A stretch of 60,839 bases of DNA from Ruminococcus sp. (lineage in GTDB: Bacteria; Bacillota; Clostridia; Oscillospirales; Acutalibacteraceae), in contig JAFTHZ010000013.1 of assembly GCA_017457155.1 (NCBI GenBank), positions 1 to 60,839 of the forward strand. The letters are read 5' to 3'. This document shows, piece after piece, positions 8,030-15,291 of the stretch. A model generated the notes under the pieces. The model had not been told where the DNA came from. It ran no database searches and worked only from the letters and a program-made list of their open reading frames with translations. Numbering within the stretch: position 1 is the stretch's first letter; each line of letters opens with the position of its first letter. A program made the position numbers and the translations under genes.

Positions 8030-8689
8030 TTATTCCTTGTTATTTTTTATAATTTCGATTGCCTCGTCAAGATCGCTGACAGAAGCAAAAATCAGCTTCT
8101 GAAGCTCCTCATCGGGACCTGACAAATCAGGCACCATAATGGTCACGCAACCTGCAGATGACGCAGAGCGCACTCCGTTGGGAGAATCCTCAAAAGCCAT
8201 ACACTCCGAAGGGTCAAGTCCCAGCAGGTCTGATGCGGCAAGATACACATCGGGAGCAGGTTTCCCATGCTCAATGAATGCACCGCTCTGTACCTTGTCA
8301 AAATACTCCCACAGACCTATAGAAGTAAGCTGAGCCTGTGCCATATCCAGAGGAGTACTGGTTGCAAGTGCTATAGACAGCCCTGCTTCCCTGGCATACC
8401 TGAGGATATTGTCCGCACCCTTTTTCATGGGCACACCCTTTTGTTGCATATGCTCAGTCATAAGGCGTTCCCTATCCCGAAACAGTCCCTCAAAGTCAAA
8501 GTCATCTCCAAAATATGACTTGAACTTCTCCTCACATTTTGCAATAGACAGGCTGCGTATCCCCAGAAACTTATCCATTGTGAAGTCAAAGCCTCTTTGG
8601 GCACAACCCTGTCTGAGCACTTCATAAGACAGACGCTCTGTGTCAATCAGAAGTCCGTCCATATCAAAAATAAGACCTTTTATCTTCAT
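8030..8689 (-). CDS. HAD superfamily (IA) phosphatase/phosphomutase
   Basis: 219 residues. Motif I is DMDGLLIDTE (residues 9-18), with both catalytic Asp. Motif II is the ATST region, and motif III/IV is GKPAPD ... FEDSPNG. The alpha-helical cap and the length fit the beta-phosphoglucomutase/phosphatase subfamily. The substrate could be a sugar phosphate; sequence alone does not decide. The gene starts 17 bases after the citrate synthase stop, so the two are co-transcribed, although the metabolic link is unclear. Confidence 0.88.
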   Translation of the reverse strand: MKIKGLIFDMDGLLIDTERLSYEVLRQGCAQRGFDFTMDKFLGIRSLSIAKCEEKFKSYFGDDFDFEGLFRDRERLMTEHMQQKGVPMKKGADNILRYAREAGLSIALATSTPLDMAQAQLTSIGLWEYFDKVQSGAFIEHGKPAPDVYLAASDLLGLDPSECMAFEDSPNGVRSASSAGCVTIMVPDLSGPDEELQKLIFASVSDLDEAIEIIKNNKE

Positions 8690-8706
8690 AAAAAACCAAT
8701 ATCCTG

Positions 8707-10086
8707 TTATCTATCTGCAAGTGCTTTGTAGTCACGCTCCTGAGCAACACTCATATATGCAGGACGGATAATCTTGCCTGCATTGATAAGCTCCTCCATG
8801 CGATGAGCAGACCAACCTGCAATTCGAGCAATGGCAAAGAGAGGTGTGTACAGCTCCTTGGGCAGGCCAAGCATGTTGTACATAAATCCGCTGTAGAAGT
8901 CTACGTTGGCAGATACGCCCTTGTAGATCTTCTTCTCCTGCGCAATAACAGCAGGTGCCAGTCTCTCAACTCGGGCATAAAGCTCAAATTCTTTGTGCAT
9001 ACCCTTTTCGTTAGATAGTTTTTCAACGTAGCCTTTGAGAACCTTTGCTCTGGGATCAGATATCGAGTAAACAGCATGGCCCATTCCATAGATGAGACCT
9101 GCTTTGTCGTATGCATCCTTCAGAACGAGACGACGAAGATACTCCGAAATCTCGTCCTCGTCTGTCCAGTCCTTTACGGTTTTCTTAAGTTCTGAGAACA
9201 TACCCACAACCTTAGCATTTGCTCCGCCGTGCTTGGGTCCCTTCAGCGATGACAGGGCGGCTGCAACCGCAGAGTAAGTATCTGTGCCTGAAGAGGTGAC
9301 AACGCGGGTTGTAAAGGTAGAGTTGTTACCGCCGCCATGCTCTGCATGAAGCACCAAAGCTACATCCAGAACCTGTGCTTCCAGTTCTGTGTACTTGCGA
9401 TCAGGACGAAGAAGTCTCAGGATATTCTCTGCAGTGGAGAGCTTCTTGTCGGGATTGTGAATGTAGAGGCTCTTGCCCTTCTGGTAATGATTGTATGCAT
9501 TATAGCCGTAAACAGACAGCAGAGGGAATACAGAAATAAGCTGCAGACACTGACGCAGAACATTTGTATAGGAAATGTCGTCAGCGTTGCTGTCATAGCA
9601 GTAAAGTGTCAGGACGCTTCGTGCCAGAGTATTCATCATATCTCCCGAGGGAGCCTTCATAACAACGTCACGTACGAAGTTCTTGGGAAGTGTACGATAT
9701 GATGCCAGTAACTTCTGGAATTGAGAAAGCTCCTCCTCTGTGGGAAGCTCCCCGAAAAGCAGCAGGTAGATTGTCTCCTCAAAGCCAAATCTGCCATCTC
9801 CCGCAAAACCGGAGATCAGGTCGTTGATATTGATACCGCGGTAATAAAGCTTTCCATCTGTGGGGACCGTCTCACCGTTGACTATTTTGTTCTGGCGAAT
9901 TTCAGAAACTTCTGTGAGTCCTGTGAGAACACCCTTACCATTCAGGTCACGAAGACCTCTCTTGACGTCATATTTTGCATAAAGGTCAGCGTCGATGCGT
10001 GAGTTCTCGACGCACTTGGCACATAAATTCTCCACAACGGGGGAATTCTGGGAGTAGGAGTTGTGTTTTCGTGTCATATTGATCAC
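8707..10086 (-). CDS. citrate synthase
   Basis: About 459 residues. It condenses acetyl-CoA with oxaloacetate, here most likely for glutamate and 2-oxoglutarate synthesis through a partial TCA route. Active-site segments are seen: LHAEHGGGNNSTF (His), YGMGHAVYSISDPR (His) and NVDFYSGF (Asp). The N-terminus carries an extra stretch of about 60 residues before the citrate synthase core. The start is a GTG preceded by GGAAAGG, or an ATG three codons later; spacing does not settle which. A 2-methylcitrate synthase function is possible but less likely without prp genes nearby. Its promoter is overlapped by a large dyad. Confidence 0.9.
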   Translation of the reverse strand: MINMTRKHNSYSQNSPVVENLCAKCVENSRIDADLYAKYDVKRGLRDLNGKGVLTGLTEVSEIRQNKIVNGETVPTDGKLYYRGININDLISGFAGDGRFGFEETIYLLLFGELPTEEELSQFQKLLASYRTLPKNFVRDVVMKAPSGDMMNTLARSVLTLYCYDSNADDISYTNVLRQCLQLISVFPLLSVYGYNAYNHYQKGKSLYIHNPDKKLSTAENILRLLRPDRKYTELEAQVLDVALVLHAEHGGGNNSTFTTRVVTSSGTDTYSAVAAALSSLKGPKHGGANAKVVGMFSELKKTVKDWTDEDEISEYLRRLVLKDAYDKAGLIYGMGHAVYSISDPRAKVLKGYVEKLSNEKGMHKEFELYARVERLAPAVIAQEKKIYKGVSANVDFYSGFMYNMLGLPKELYTPLFAIARIAGWSAHRMEELINAGKIIRPAYMSVAQERDYKALADR

Positions 10087-10106
10087 TGCCTTTCCAAATA
10101 TAATTA

Positions 10107-10144
10107 ACTACAATGTTACTACAGTAATAATTGTAGTGTGTCAA
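10107..10144 (-). promoter_or_regulatory. promoter of citrate synthase operon overlapped by a 31-bp dyad
   Basis: ACTACAAT (10107-10114) mirrors ATTGTAGT (10130-10137), and inside it TTACT mirrors AGTAA around the centre. The minus-strand TTGACA (10139-10144), 17-base spacer and TAGTAA -10 coincide with the dyad. A regulator bound here would occlude the -10. Which regulator is unknown. Confidence 0.6.
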
Positions 10145-10401
10145 CTACGAAACTTCAATAAACAAACTATTAACTTATTGTATAATTTTATGCCTGACAA
10201 ACAAAGGATATGTCAGGGATAAATCAGACCGAAATCCATTGGCAACAGTTTCGCATATTTCTATAGATTATACCATATAAGTCTGCAAATTGCAAGTTAT
10301 TTTTCTTATTACGAATTAATATCTTCTTTTTTGAAGTTTTCGCCACAAGATTATGCAAGAAACGGGATTTCCCGTATGTCTCTGACGTAAAAACTTCACA
10401 T
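10145..10401. other. intergenic AT-rich stretch upstream of citrate synthase
   Basis: With the adjoining promoter and terminator this is a gap of about 390 bases without a convincing gene. It holds an inverted repeat CCTGACA (10193-10199) / TGTCAGG (10211-10217) with an 11-base spacer, possibly a second operator. No RNA family was recognised. Confidence 0.4.
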
Positions 10402-10442
10402 AAAAAACAATCCGCACCCATTATCATAAAACGAGTGCGGAC
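10402..10442 (-). terminator. terminator of the small 60-codon gene
   Basis: On the minus strand GTCCGCACTC pairs with GGGTGCGGAT around an A/T-rich loop and is followed by TTGTTTTTTA. Confidence 0.7.
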
Positions 10443-10476
10443 CTTCATATCAGATTATCAGACTAAAACCGAGGCG

Positions 10477-10659
10477 CTATTGGGTAATTTCCTCCGCCTG
10501 TTTTCTCCCGGATTCTGCAGTATTATCTGCAAGTTTTTCCAGAAGTATCTGCTGACCTCCCGGGAAGATATATGACAGCAGATTCATAGATCTGGCATTC
10601 TCAGAAAGCATCATAAGTTCCCCGGGGGAAACCTTATGAGCTTTTCTGTCTCTCTTCAT
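10477..10659 (-). CDS. small hypothetical protein
   Basis: 60 residues starting MKRDRKAHKVSPGELMMLS. It is charged, without signal peptide or membrane helix, and looks helical (MMLSENARSMNLLSYI). An upstream GTG extends the frame by three codons, but ATG has GGGTGAT at suitable distance. A good terminator follows, and an imperfect palindrome (ATATTATCCC-C-GGGATGATAT, 10675-10695) precedes it, which supports a real transcription unit. Function unknown. Confidence 0.5.
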   Translation of the reverse strand: MKRDRKAHKVSPGELMMLSENARSMNLLSYIFPGGQQILLEKLADNTAESGRKQAEEITQ

Positions 10660-10674
10660 ATATATCACCCAAGG

Positions 10675-10695
10675 ATATTATCCCCGGGATGATAT
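10675..10695. promoter_or_regulatory. 21-bp near-perfect palindrome upstream of the small gene
   Basis: ATATTATCCC and GGGATGATAT are mirrored about a central C with one mismatch. It sits 16 bases upstream of the small gene's ATG, so it would be in the promoter or 5' UTR. Its regulator is unknown. Confidence 0.4.
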
Positions 10696-10740
10696 GAAAT
10701 ATAGAAGTTTATTTTTGCAAAAATACGGATCAGTTAATTA

Positions 10741-11538
10741 TTACTCTACTATCTCAACCTTGAGGATCACGCTGTTCCCCTCGCTGAAATGACCCTGTTC
10801 CTGATCATATGACTCAAGAGCTGCCACAGTATCAAAGGTAGCACTGTATGTTATGCCTCCCAGGTACACATTACCAGCGGTGTAATTCTTGTATCTGACA
10901 AGAACCATTCTATAATCGGTTTCGGTCAGGTTCTCTATGACCATCCTTGTGCCATCCTGGGATACACTGATAATATCGCTATTGAGGGAGAAGCTCTCGC
11001 AGTTTGTAACATTTGCAGATATATCTGTGATCGTTTCAGTCGCAGGAAAGGACTTTTTCTCCGCCTCCAGCACCAGGGCACTGCTTCCTGCAGGAAGAGT
11101 CGTCACTACAAATCTATGTTCGTTTGTGGTCTCTGTGCCGTCCTCTGCCACAGATGCAGACGCAACGGTTACGGTAGCTGACTGAACAGGCTTGTCAGCG
11201 GTATTTTGTACTACAATTGCCATGACATTCTCTACCGCAACATCGTCTATTTCTTCAATATAGGCTCCATTATAGGTACCAACCGCCACAACATTGATTC
11301 CCTTTTCAGGAACTTCATAGGGAGTGATCATATCACCCATTATGTCCTCCTGCACAAATCCCGGAATCTCTCCAATGATGGCACCTGTCTCGTCAGGTGA
11401 GGTTATAGTCTGTGTCGGAGCAGTATCTGTTGCCACAGGAGCACTGGTATGTGTGGTATTGCTGCCACCGCTGCATCCGCAGAAAACTCCCACAAGAACT
11501 ATTATAGCCAGAAATAAAGATGTCAGTTTGATTTTCAT
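10741..11538 (-). CDS. lipoprotein of unknown function
   Basis: 265 residues. The N-terminus MKIKLTSLFLAIIVLVGVFCGCSGG is a lipoprotein signal; the acylated Cys is probably the second of CGC. A Thr/Ser/Pro-rich linker follows to about residue 55, then a beta-rich region with 'VENVMAIVVQNTADKPVQSA' and 'GSSALVLEAEKK', resembling FxLYD-type Ig-like folds. The start is set at the ATG behind TAGGGGGA; the longer frame begins earlier without a site. No enzymatic motif is visible. Confidence 0.75.
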   Translation of the reverse strand: MKIKLTSLFLAIIVLVGVFCGCSGGSNTTHTSAPVATDTAPTQTITSPDETGAIIGEIPGFVQEDIMGDMITPYEVPEKGINVVAVGTYNGAYIEEIDDVAVENVMAIVVQNTADKPVQSATVTVASASVAEDGTETTNEHRFVVTTLPAGSSALVLEAEKKSFPATETITDISANVTNCESFSLNSDIISVSQDGTRMVIENLTETDYRMVLVRYKNYTAGNVYLGGITYSATFDTVAALESYDQEQGHFSEGNSVILKVEIVE

Positions 11539-11652
11539 AAAAAATCCCCCTAAAACACAAATGCCCATGAGTTATCACGAGCACTGCAAAGCCTGCTGCT
11601 GTCAAAACTAGTAAAGCTGCGGAAATATCCGCCACGACCTCTGCCCGAGCGG

Positions 11653-12063
11653 TTACTCCGCGTCGGTGGATCTGACCTCAGCAAGGAATTTATTCATCAT
11701 ATTTTTAATGTCAGACTCCAGCTCTGAGCGATATCTGACACGAAGGGTCTCCAGCCTCTCGACCTCCTGCTCAAGCTCCATCTGCCTGGCAGTACTCTCC
11801 ATAATAATCTTCTCTGCCTCAGCCTTCGCCTTAGAGACGATCTGCTCTGACAGCTGCTTTACAATAACCAGCGCCTGAGCGATGGATTCCTCGCGCTTTT
11901 CCAACTCGCGGATACGTTCCTTCTTCTCTGAAAGCTCGTTGAGGGTTTCATCTGTATCAACAGCAAGCTCCGCAAGAAACGCATCTACTGTTGCTTTGTC
12001 ATAATATTTACCTTTTTTTGCAGGGAGCATATAGCTCTCAATCTTTGACCGTGATAAACTCAT
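11653..12063 (-). CDS. DivIVA-like coiled-coil protein
   Basis: 136 residues. An N-terminal segment (SRSKIESYMLPAKKGKYYDKATVDAFLAEL) matches the start of DivIVA/GpsB-type proteins, where a short membrane-binding turn precedes a coiled coil. The rest is heptad-rich Glu/Lys/Leu (LNELSEKKERIRELEKRE). It probably binds curved membrane and organises division or envelope synthesis. AGGAG is 8 bases upstream of the chosen ATG; an upstream in-frame ATG lacks a site. It is shorter than classical DivIVA (about 165 residues). Confidence 0.75.
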   Translation of the reverse strand: MSLSRSKIESYMLPAKKGKYYDKATVDAFLAELAVDTDETLNELSEKKERIRELEKREESIAQALVIVKQLSEQIVSKAKAEAEKIIMESTARQMELEQEVERLETLRVRYRSELESDIKNMMNKFLAEVRSTDAE

Positions 12064-12241
12064 AGCAAACACTCCTATGTTATCCCCGTCATGTGATCTA
12101 CATCATACCTACATTTTCACATAACTATACTAATATATAGCATTATATCATACATATTGTGGTTTGTAAACCTTTTTTTACAATATATCAGGGGTTATGC
12201 CATAATGCATCATTTTCTTTAATACCAAATAACAGTAAGAA

Positions 12242-12283
12242 AAAAGACGGCAATACCGGGTTGGCACTGCTGTCCTTTTTTCT
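12242..12283 (-). terminator. terminator of the MarR-degV operon
   Basis: On the minus strand GGACAGCAGTGCC pairs imperfectly with GGTATTGCCGTC, followed by TTTTTTCTT, 20 bases after the degV stop. Confidence 0.65.
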
Positions 12284-12302
12284 GAATATTACAAAGAGGA
12301 AA

Positions 12303-13148
12303 TCATTTTTTGAAGAAAGCAACCGCAATTGCTCCGGGTCCCACGTGGGTACCGATAATGCTGCCGATAGGAACCGAGCTGAGCTTGTCTGTATTGTCCT
12401 TCCACAGTACAGCACTGTCTTGTACATACTTCTGAAGAAGTGAATCCTCAAGCCCCGTAAATCCCAGAAGCAGGGGTTTTGAGAAATCAACTCCACCTGC
12501 AGCCTCGATCTCCTTTACAAGCAAGTTGTTTCCCTGACGAGAACCCCTTGCTTTGCCCAGCATCTGAACCTCGCCCTCCATAATATGCACTACCGGTTTG
12601 ATGGAAAGGAGCTCTCCTGCAAATGCTACGGTCTTTGAGATTCGTCCGCCCTTTTTCAGGTACTCAAGAGTATTGAGCATAGCAACCAGTCGGATGTTAT
12701 CCTTGGCGCTGTTAAGAGCCTCAGCTATCTGTGCACCGCTCATACCTCTCTGTGCAAGCTCCAGTGCATAATCAACAAGGATGCCCTCACCAATAGCAGC
12801 GTTGAGACTATCTACAACAAAGATATCCCCGCCTACCTCCTCGGCAGCGATGTTGGCGCTCTGGAAGGTACCTGACAGCTTGGAAGAAATTGTTATGCAC
12901 ACAACCTCTTCTCCCTCTGACTGTGCCTTTCTGAACTCGTCAGCAAAAGCCATGGGCATAATCTGGCTTGTGGTGGGAAGCTGGTCACTCTCGATGAGCT
13001 TCTCGTAAAAAGTCTTGTAGTCTATGGTAACTCCGTCAACAAACTCCTCTTCTCCGAAGCGGAGAGTCATGGGAAGTATAGTGACCTTATCCTTGATCTC
13101 CTGTCTGATATCTGCTGCGGAATCCGCAATTATTCTGACTTTACTCAT
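12303..13148 (-). CDS. DegV family fatty-acid-binding protein
   Basis: 281 residues of the DegV (FakB-like) family: two-domain cytoplasmic proteins that hold a fatty acid, in some species presenting it to the FakA kinase for phosphorylation. Seen are the N-terminal IIADSAADI, TSQIMPMAF and SSKLSGTFQSA motifs of the lipid pocket. The gene lies 24 bases after a MarR regulator in one operon, which fits fatty-acid-responsive control, although FakA is not in the window. Confidence 0.9.
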   Translation of the reverse strand: MSKVRIIADSAADIRQEIKDKVTILPMTLRFGEEEFVDGVTIDYKTFYEKLIESDQLPTTSQIMPMAFADEFRKAQSEGEEVVCITISSKLSGTFQSANIAAEEVGGDIFVVDSLNAAIGEGILVDYALELAQRGMSGAQIAEALNSAKDNIRLVAMLNTLEYLKKGGRISKTVAFAGELLSIKPVVHIMEGEVQMLGKARGSRQGNNLLVKEIEAAGGVDFSKPLLLGFTGLEDSLLQKYVQDSAVLWKDNTDKLSSVPIGSIIGTHVGPGAIAVAFFKK

Positions 13149-13172
13149 ATATCCTTCTCCTCATTACATACA

Positions 13173-13634
13173 TTAAGCTTTATTCTCAGGAAGACCCTGA
13201 AGGTTGATTTTTCTGAGATTGCTGAATATAATCTCCAGAGACTTGTAGAAAACCTTTCTGTCCTCTTCGGAAAGTCCCTGTCCACCCAACTCAACAGCCG
13301 ACTGAGCACGCTTTCTCACATATTCGGATGCCTCTATACCCTTCTGTGTCAGGGTGAGCTTTGCCCGATATGAATTGTCGGAGTTGTTCTCGCGGACAAC
13401 AAGCTGCTTTTTCTCCATCTCTGTTATGGCACGGGACACAGCAGCCTTATCCTTGAAGCACAGCTCGCTGAGCTGTGACAGGGTCAGTCCGTCGCTATAT
13501 CTTACAAGTGCTGCCAGATACTGAGCATAGGAACCCTTGAGGCCCATCTTCTCCATTTCTTCTGTCTCGATCTTCTGTACACAGCGATGCAGGCCTGCTA
13601 TTGTCAACGAAAATGACTCATATCGATTTATCAT
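13173..13634 (-). CDS. MarR family transcriptional regulator
   Basis: 153 residues with a winged helix-turn-helix (LTLSQLSELCFKDKAAVSRAITEMEKKQLVVREN), flanked by the dimerisation helices usual for MarR. An ATG behind AAGGG is preferred over a GTG three codons upstream. It is first gene of an operon with degV. The palindrome overlapping the -35 of its consensus promoter suggests self-repression; a lipid or fatty-acid ligand is inferred from degV. Confidence 0.88.
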   Translation of the reverse strand: MINRYESFSLTIAGLHRCVQKIETEEMEKMGLKGSYAQYLAALVRYSDGLTLSQLSELCFKDKAAVSRAITEMEKKQLVVRENNSDNSYRAKLTLTQKGIEASEYVRKRAQSAVELGGQGLSEEDRKVFYKSLEIIFSNLRKINLQGLPENKA

Positions 13635-13703
13635 ATTAAACACCCTTTTTTATTATTTTGAACATTCTGATATTTATTATTACCATCGGTGAACTACGAA
13701 GGG

Positions 13704-13734
13704 ATTATACACCAATTTTGTTGACTTGTCAACA
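13704..13734 (-). promoter_or_regulatory. consensus promoter and MarR operator-like palindrome
   Basis: Minus strand TTGACA (13727-13732), 17-base spacer, TATAAT (13704-13709). The 16-bp palindrome TGTTGACTTGTCAACA (13719-13734) covers the -35, where a bound MarR dimer would block polymerase. Confidence 0.75.
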
Positions 13735-13836
13735 TTTATTATTTTTTCGTTTCCTTATTCTCCCATATTGCAAACCTCATCACAATCCCTTATAATTTTA
13801 TTAAGTGATTTTCTACCAGAAAGAAAAGATTATGTT

Positions 13837-14448
13837 ATGATATACAGAATACAAAACATCTCGGCATTGACACAAGAGGAATATCTTGAGGGCTACAAAC
13901 AGATGAGTCCTGAGCGTCAGGCAAAGGCTGACAGATACACCCGCACCGATGACAAAAGGCGCTGTGTATTCGCACACTCTCTGCTGCAGGAAATGCTCAG
14001 GGACACATCACAATCTCTTCCTGTGGCCATTGTCACCGACCCAAAGGGCAAGCCCCGAGCACTACACAGCTCGGTACAGTTCAGCATCAGCCACAGCGGA
14101 AACTATGTTGCCTGTGTCACTGACAGCAGTCCCGTGGGTATTGATATCCAGACAATCGGGAATGTGTCCCCCTCGACCATAAGACACACCTGCACCGAAC
14201 AGGAGCTGCTTTTTGTATGGGGTAATAATAGAAATGAAATCACCTCTCCTGACATTATCCTCAGGTTTTTGCAGGTATGGACAGCCAAGGAGGCCTACCT
14301 GAAATACACAGGTCAGGGAATCACCGCAGGACTCAGATCAATTGCCGTGGCAGACGAGAGCGGAATACTCAGAACACTTCCCACAGGACAGAAGCTTATC
14401 ACCATCATCGAGGATGATTATGTAGCGGCTGTTGTATGTGAACAGTAA
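13837..14448 (+). CDS. 4'-phosphopantetheinyl transferase (Sfp type)
   Basis: 203 residues. It transfers phosphopantetheine from CoA to a conserved Ser of carrier proteins. The hallmarks are ISHSGNYVA, PVGIDIQ (Mg-binding GxD) and WTAKEAYLKYTGQG (WxxKEAxxK). Length fits the Sfp/AcpT group rather than the about 120-residue AcpS. No polyketide or peptide synthetase is nearby, so fatty-acid ACP or a distant cluster may be the substrate. The start is set at MIYRIQN; the frame extends 37 codons upstream into the divergent promoter, which is not likely coding. Confidence 0.87.
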   Translation: MIYRIQNISALTQEEYLEGYKQMSPERQAKADRYTRTDDKRRCVFAHSLLQEMLRDTSQSLPVAIVTDPKGKPRALHSSVQFSISHSGNYVACVTDSSPVGIDIQTIGNVSPSTIRHTCTEQELLFVWGNNRNEITSPDIILRFLQVWTAKEAYLKYTGQGITAGLRSIAVADESGILRTLPTGQKLITIIEDDYVAAVVCEQ

Positions 14449-14484
14449 CTTTTCATTTATATATACCCATAGGAGGTTTTCATT

Positions 14485-15177
14485 ATGATTATAGAAGCAC
14501 TTCAGAAGCTGACTCTTCTGGACTATCCTGAGAAGATGGCTTGTACCATATTCACCCACGGATGCAACTTCCGCTGTCCCTTCTGTCACAACGCTCCCCT
14601 TGTGACAGAGAGCGCTCAGGAAACCATCACAGCTCCCCAGGTGCTGGATTTTCTGCGCACAAGAAAAGGAATTCTTGACGGAGTTTGCATCACAGGAGGA
14701 GAGCCCCTGATGCAGAGCGATATAGAGGACTTTATGCGCGAGATAAAGGACATGGGATTCCTTATCAAGCTGGACACAAACGGATCTTTCCCCGCAAAGC
14801 TCAAGGACCTGTGCAAGAAGGGACTCGTTGACTATGTGGCTATGGACATCAAGAACTCAAAGCAGAAGTACGCCCTTACCGCAGGCAAAAAGCTTTTTGA
14901 CCTGTCCTCCGTAGCAGAGAGTGTTGAGTTCCTGAAGAAGGGAACCGTTGCCTATGAATTCCGCACTACCGTCACCAGAGACTTCCACACACAGGAAGAT
15001 CTGATGGATATCTCCAGATGGCTGTCAGGCTGTGACGCATATTATCTCCAGCAATTCGTAGACTCAGGAAATCTTATTGATTCGGCCACCTCAGGCTACA
15101 CCGACGGAGAGCTTCGCGAGATGTACAAGGCCGTCAAACGTCACCTTCCCTGTACTCAACTAAGAGGGGTCAAGTAA
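14485..15177 (+). CDS. anaerobic ribonucleotide reductase activating enzyme (NrdG-like radical SAM)
   Basis: 230 residues of the radical SAM family. Cys27, Cys31 and Cys34 (CNFRCPFC) hold the 4Fe-4S cluster, and GGEPLMQ follows at about residue 72. The long form (about 230 residues) matches the activase group annotated as class III reductase activators. It would create the glycyl radical on NrdD, whose gene lies 4.6 kb away on the same strand. AGGAGG precedes the ATG. The gene follows the phosphopantetheinyl transferase by 36 bases and is probably co-transcribed with it. Another glycyl-radical enzyme as target cannot be excluded. Confidence 0.82.
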   Translation: MIIEALQKLTLLDYPEKMACTIFTHGCNFRCPFCHNAPLVTESAQETITAPQVLDFLRTRKGILDGVCITGGEPLMQSDIEDFMREIKDMGFLIKLDTNGSFPAKLKDLCKKGLVDYVAMDIKNSKQKYALTAGKKLFDLSSVAESVEFLKKGTVAYEFRTTVTRDFHTQEDLMDISRWLSGCDAYYLQQFVDSGNLIDSATSGYTDGELREMYKAVKRHLPCTQLRGVK

Positions 15178-15201
15178 AAGAATACAACCATAATACAATG
15201 A

Positions 15202-15246
15202 AGCAGGTGTTGAGATTTTTATTAATCACAACACCTGCTCTTATTA
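15202..15246. terminator. bidirectional hairpin terminator
   Basis: AGCAGGTGTTG (15202-15212) pairs with CAACACCTGCT (15229-15239), an 11-base stem with a T-rich tail. It closes the rightward nrdG unit and can act for the convergent LRR gene. Confidence 0.75.
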
Positions 15247-15291
15247 TTTCAATATGCTTTTATTTAAAATCGAATCCGCAAAAGATTCATA

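Noticed and set aside
10224-10448. 74-codon ORF on the minus strand
   Set aside because: It runs through the terminator of the neighbouring small gene, lacks a ribosome-binding site and has no recognisable domain.
11393-11635. 80-codon minus-strand ORF with hydrophobic start
   Set aside because: It begins with GTG too close to AGAGG, overlaps the start of the lipoprotein gene in another frame, and its 3' half is a shadow of that gene.
12188-12496. 102-codon minus-strand ORF at the end of degV
   Set aside because: Most of it overlaps degV in another frame and the rest covers the degV terminator.
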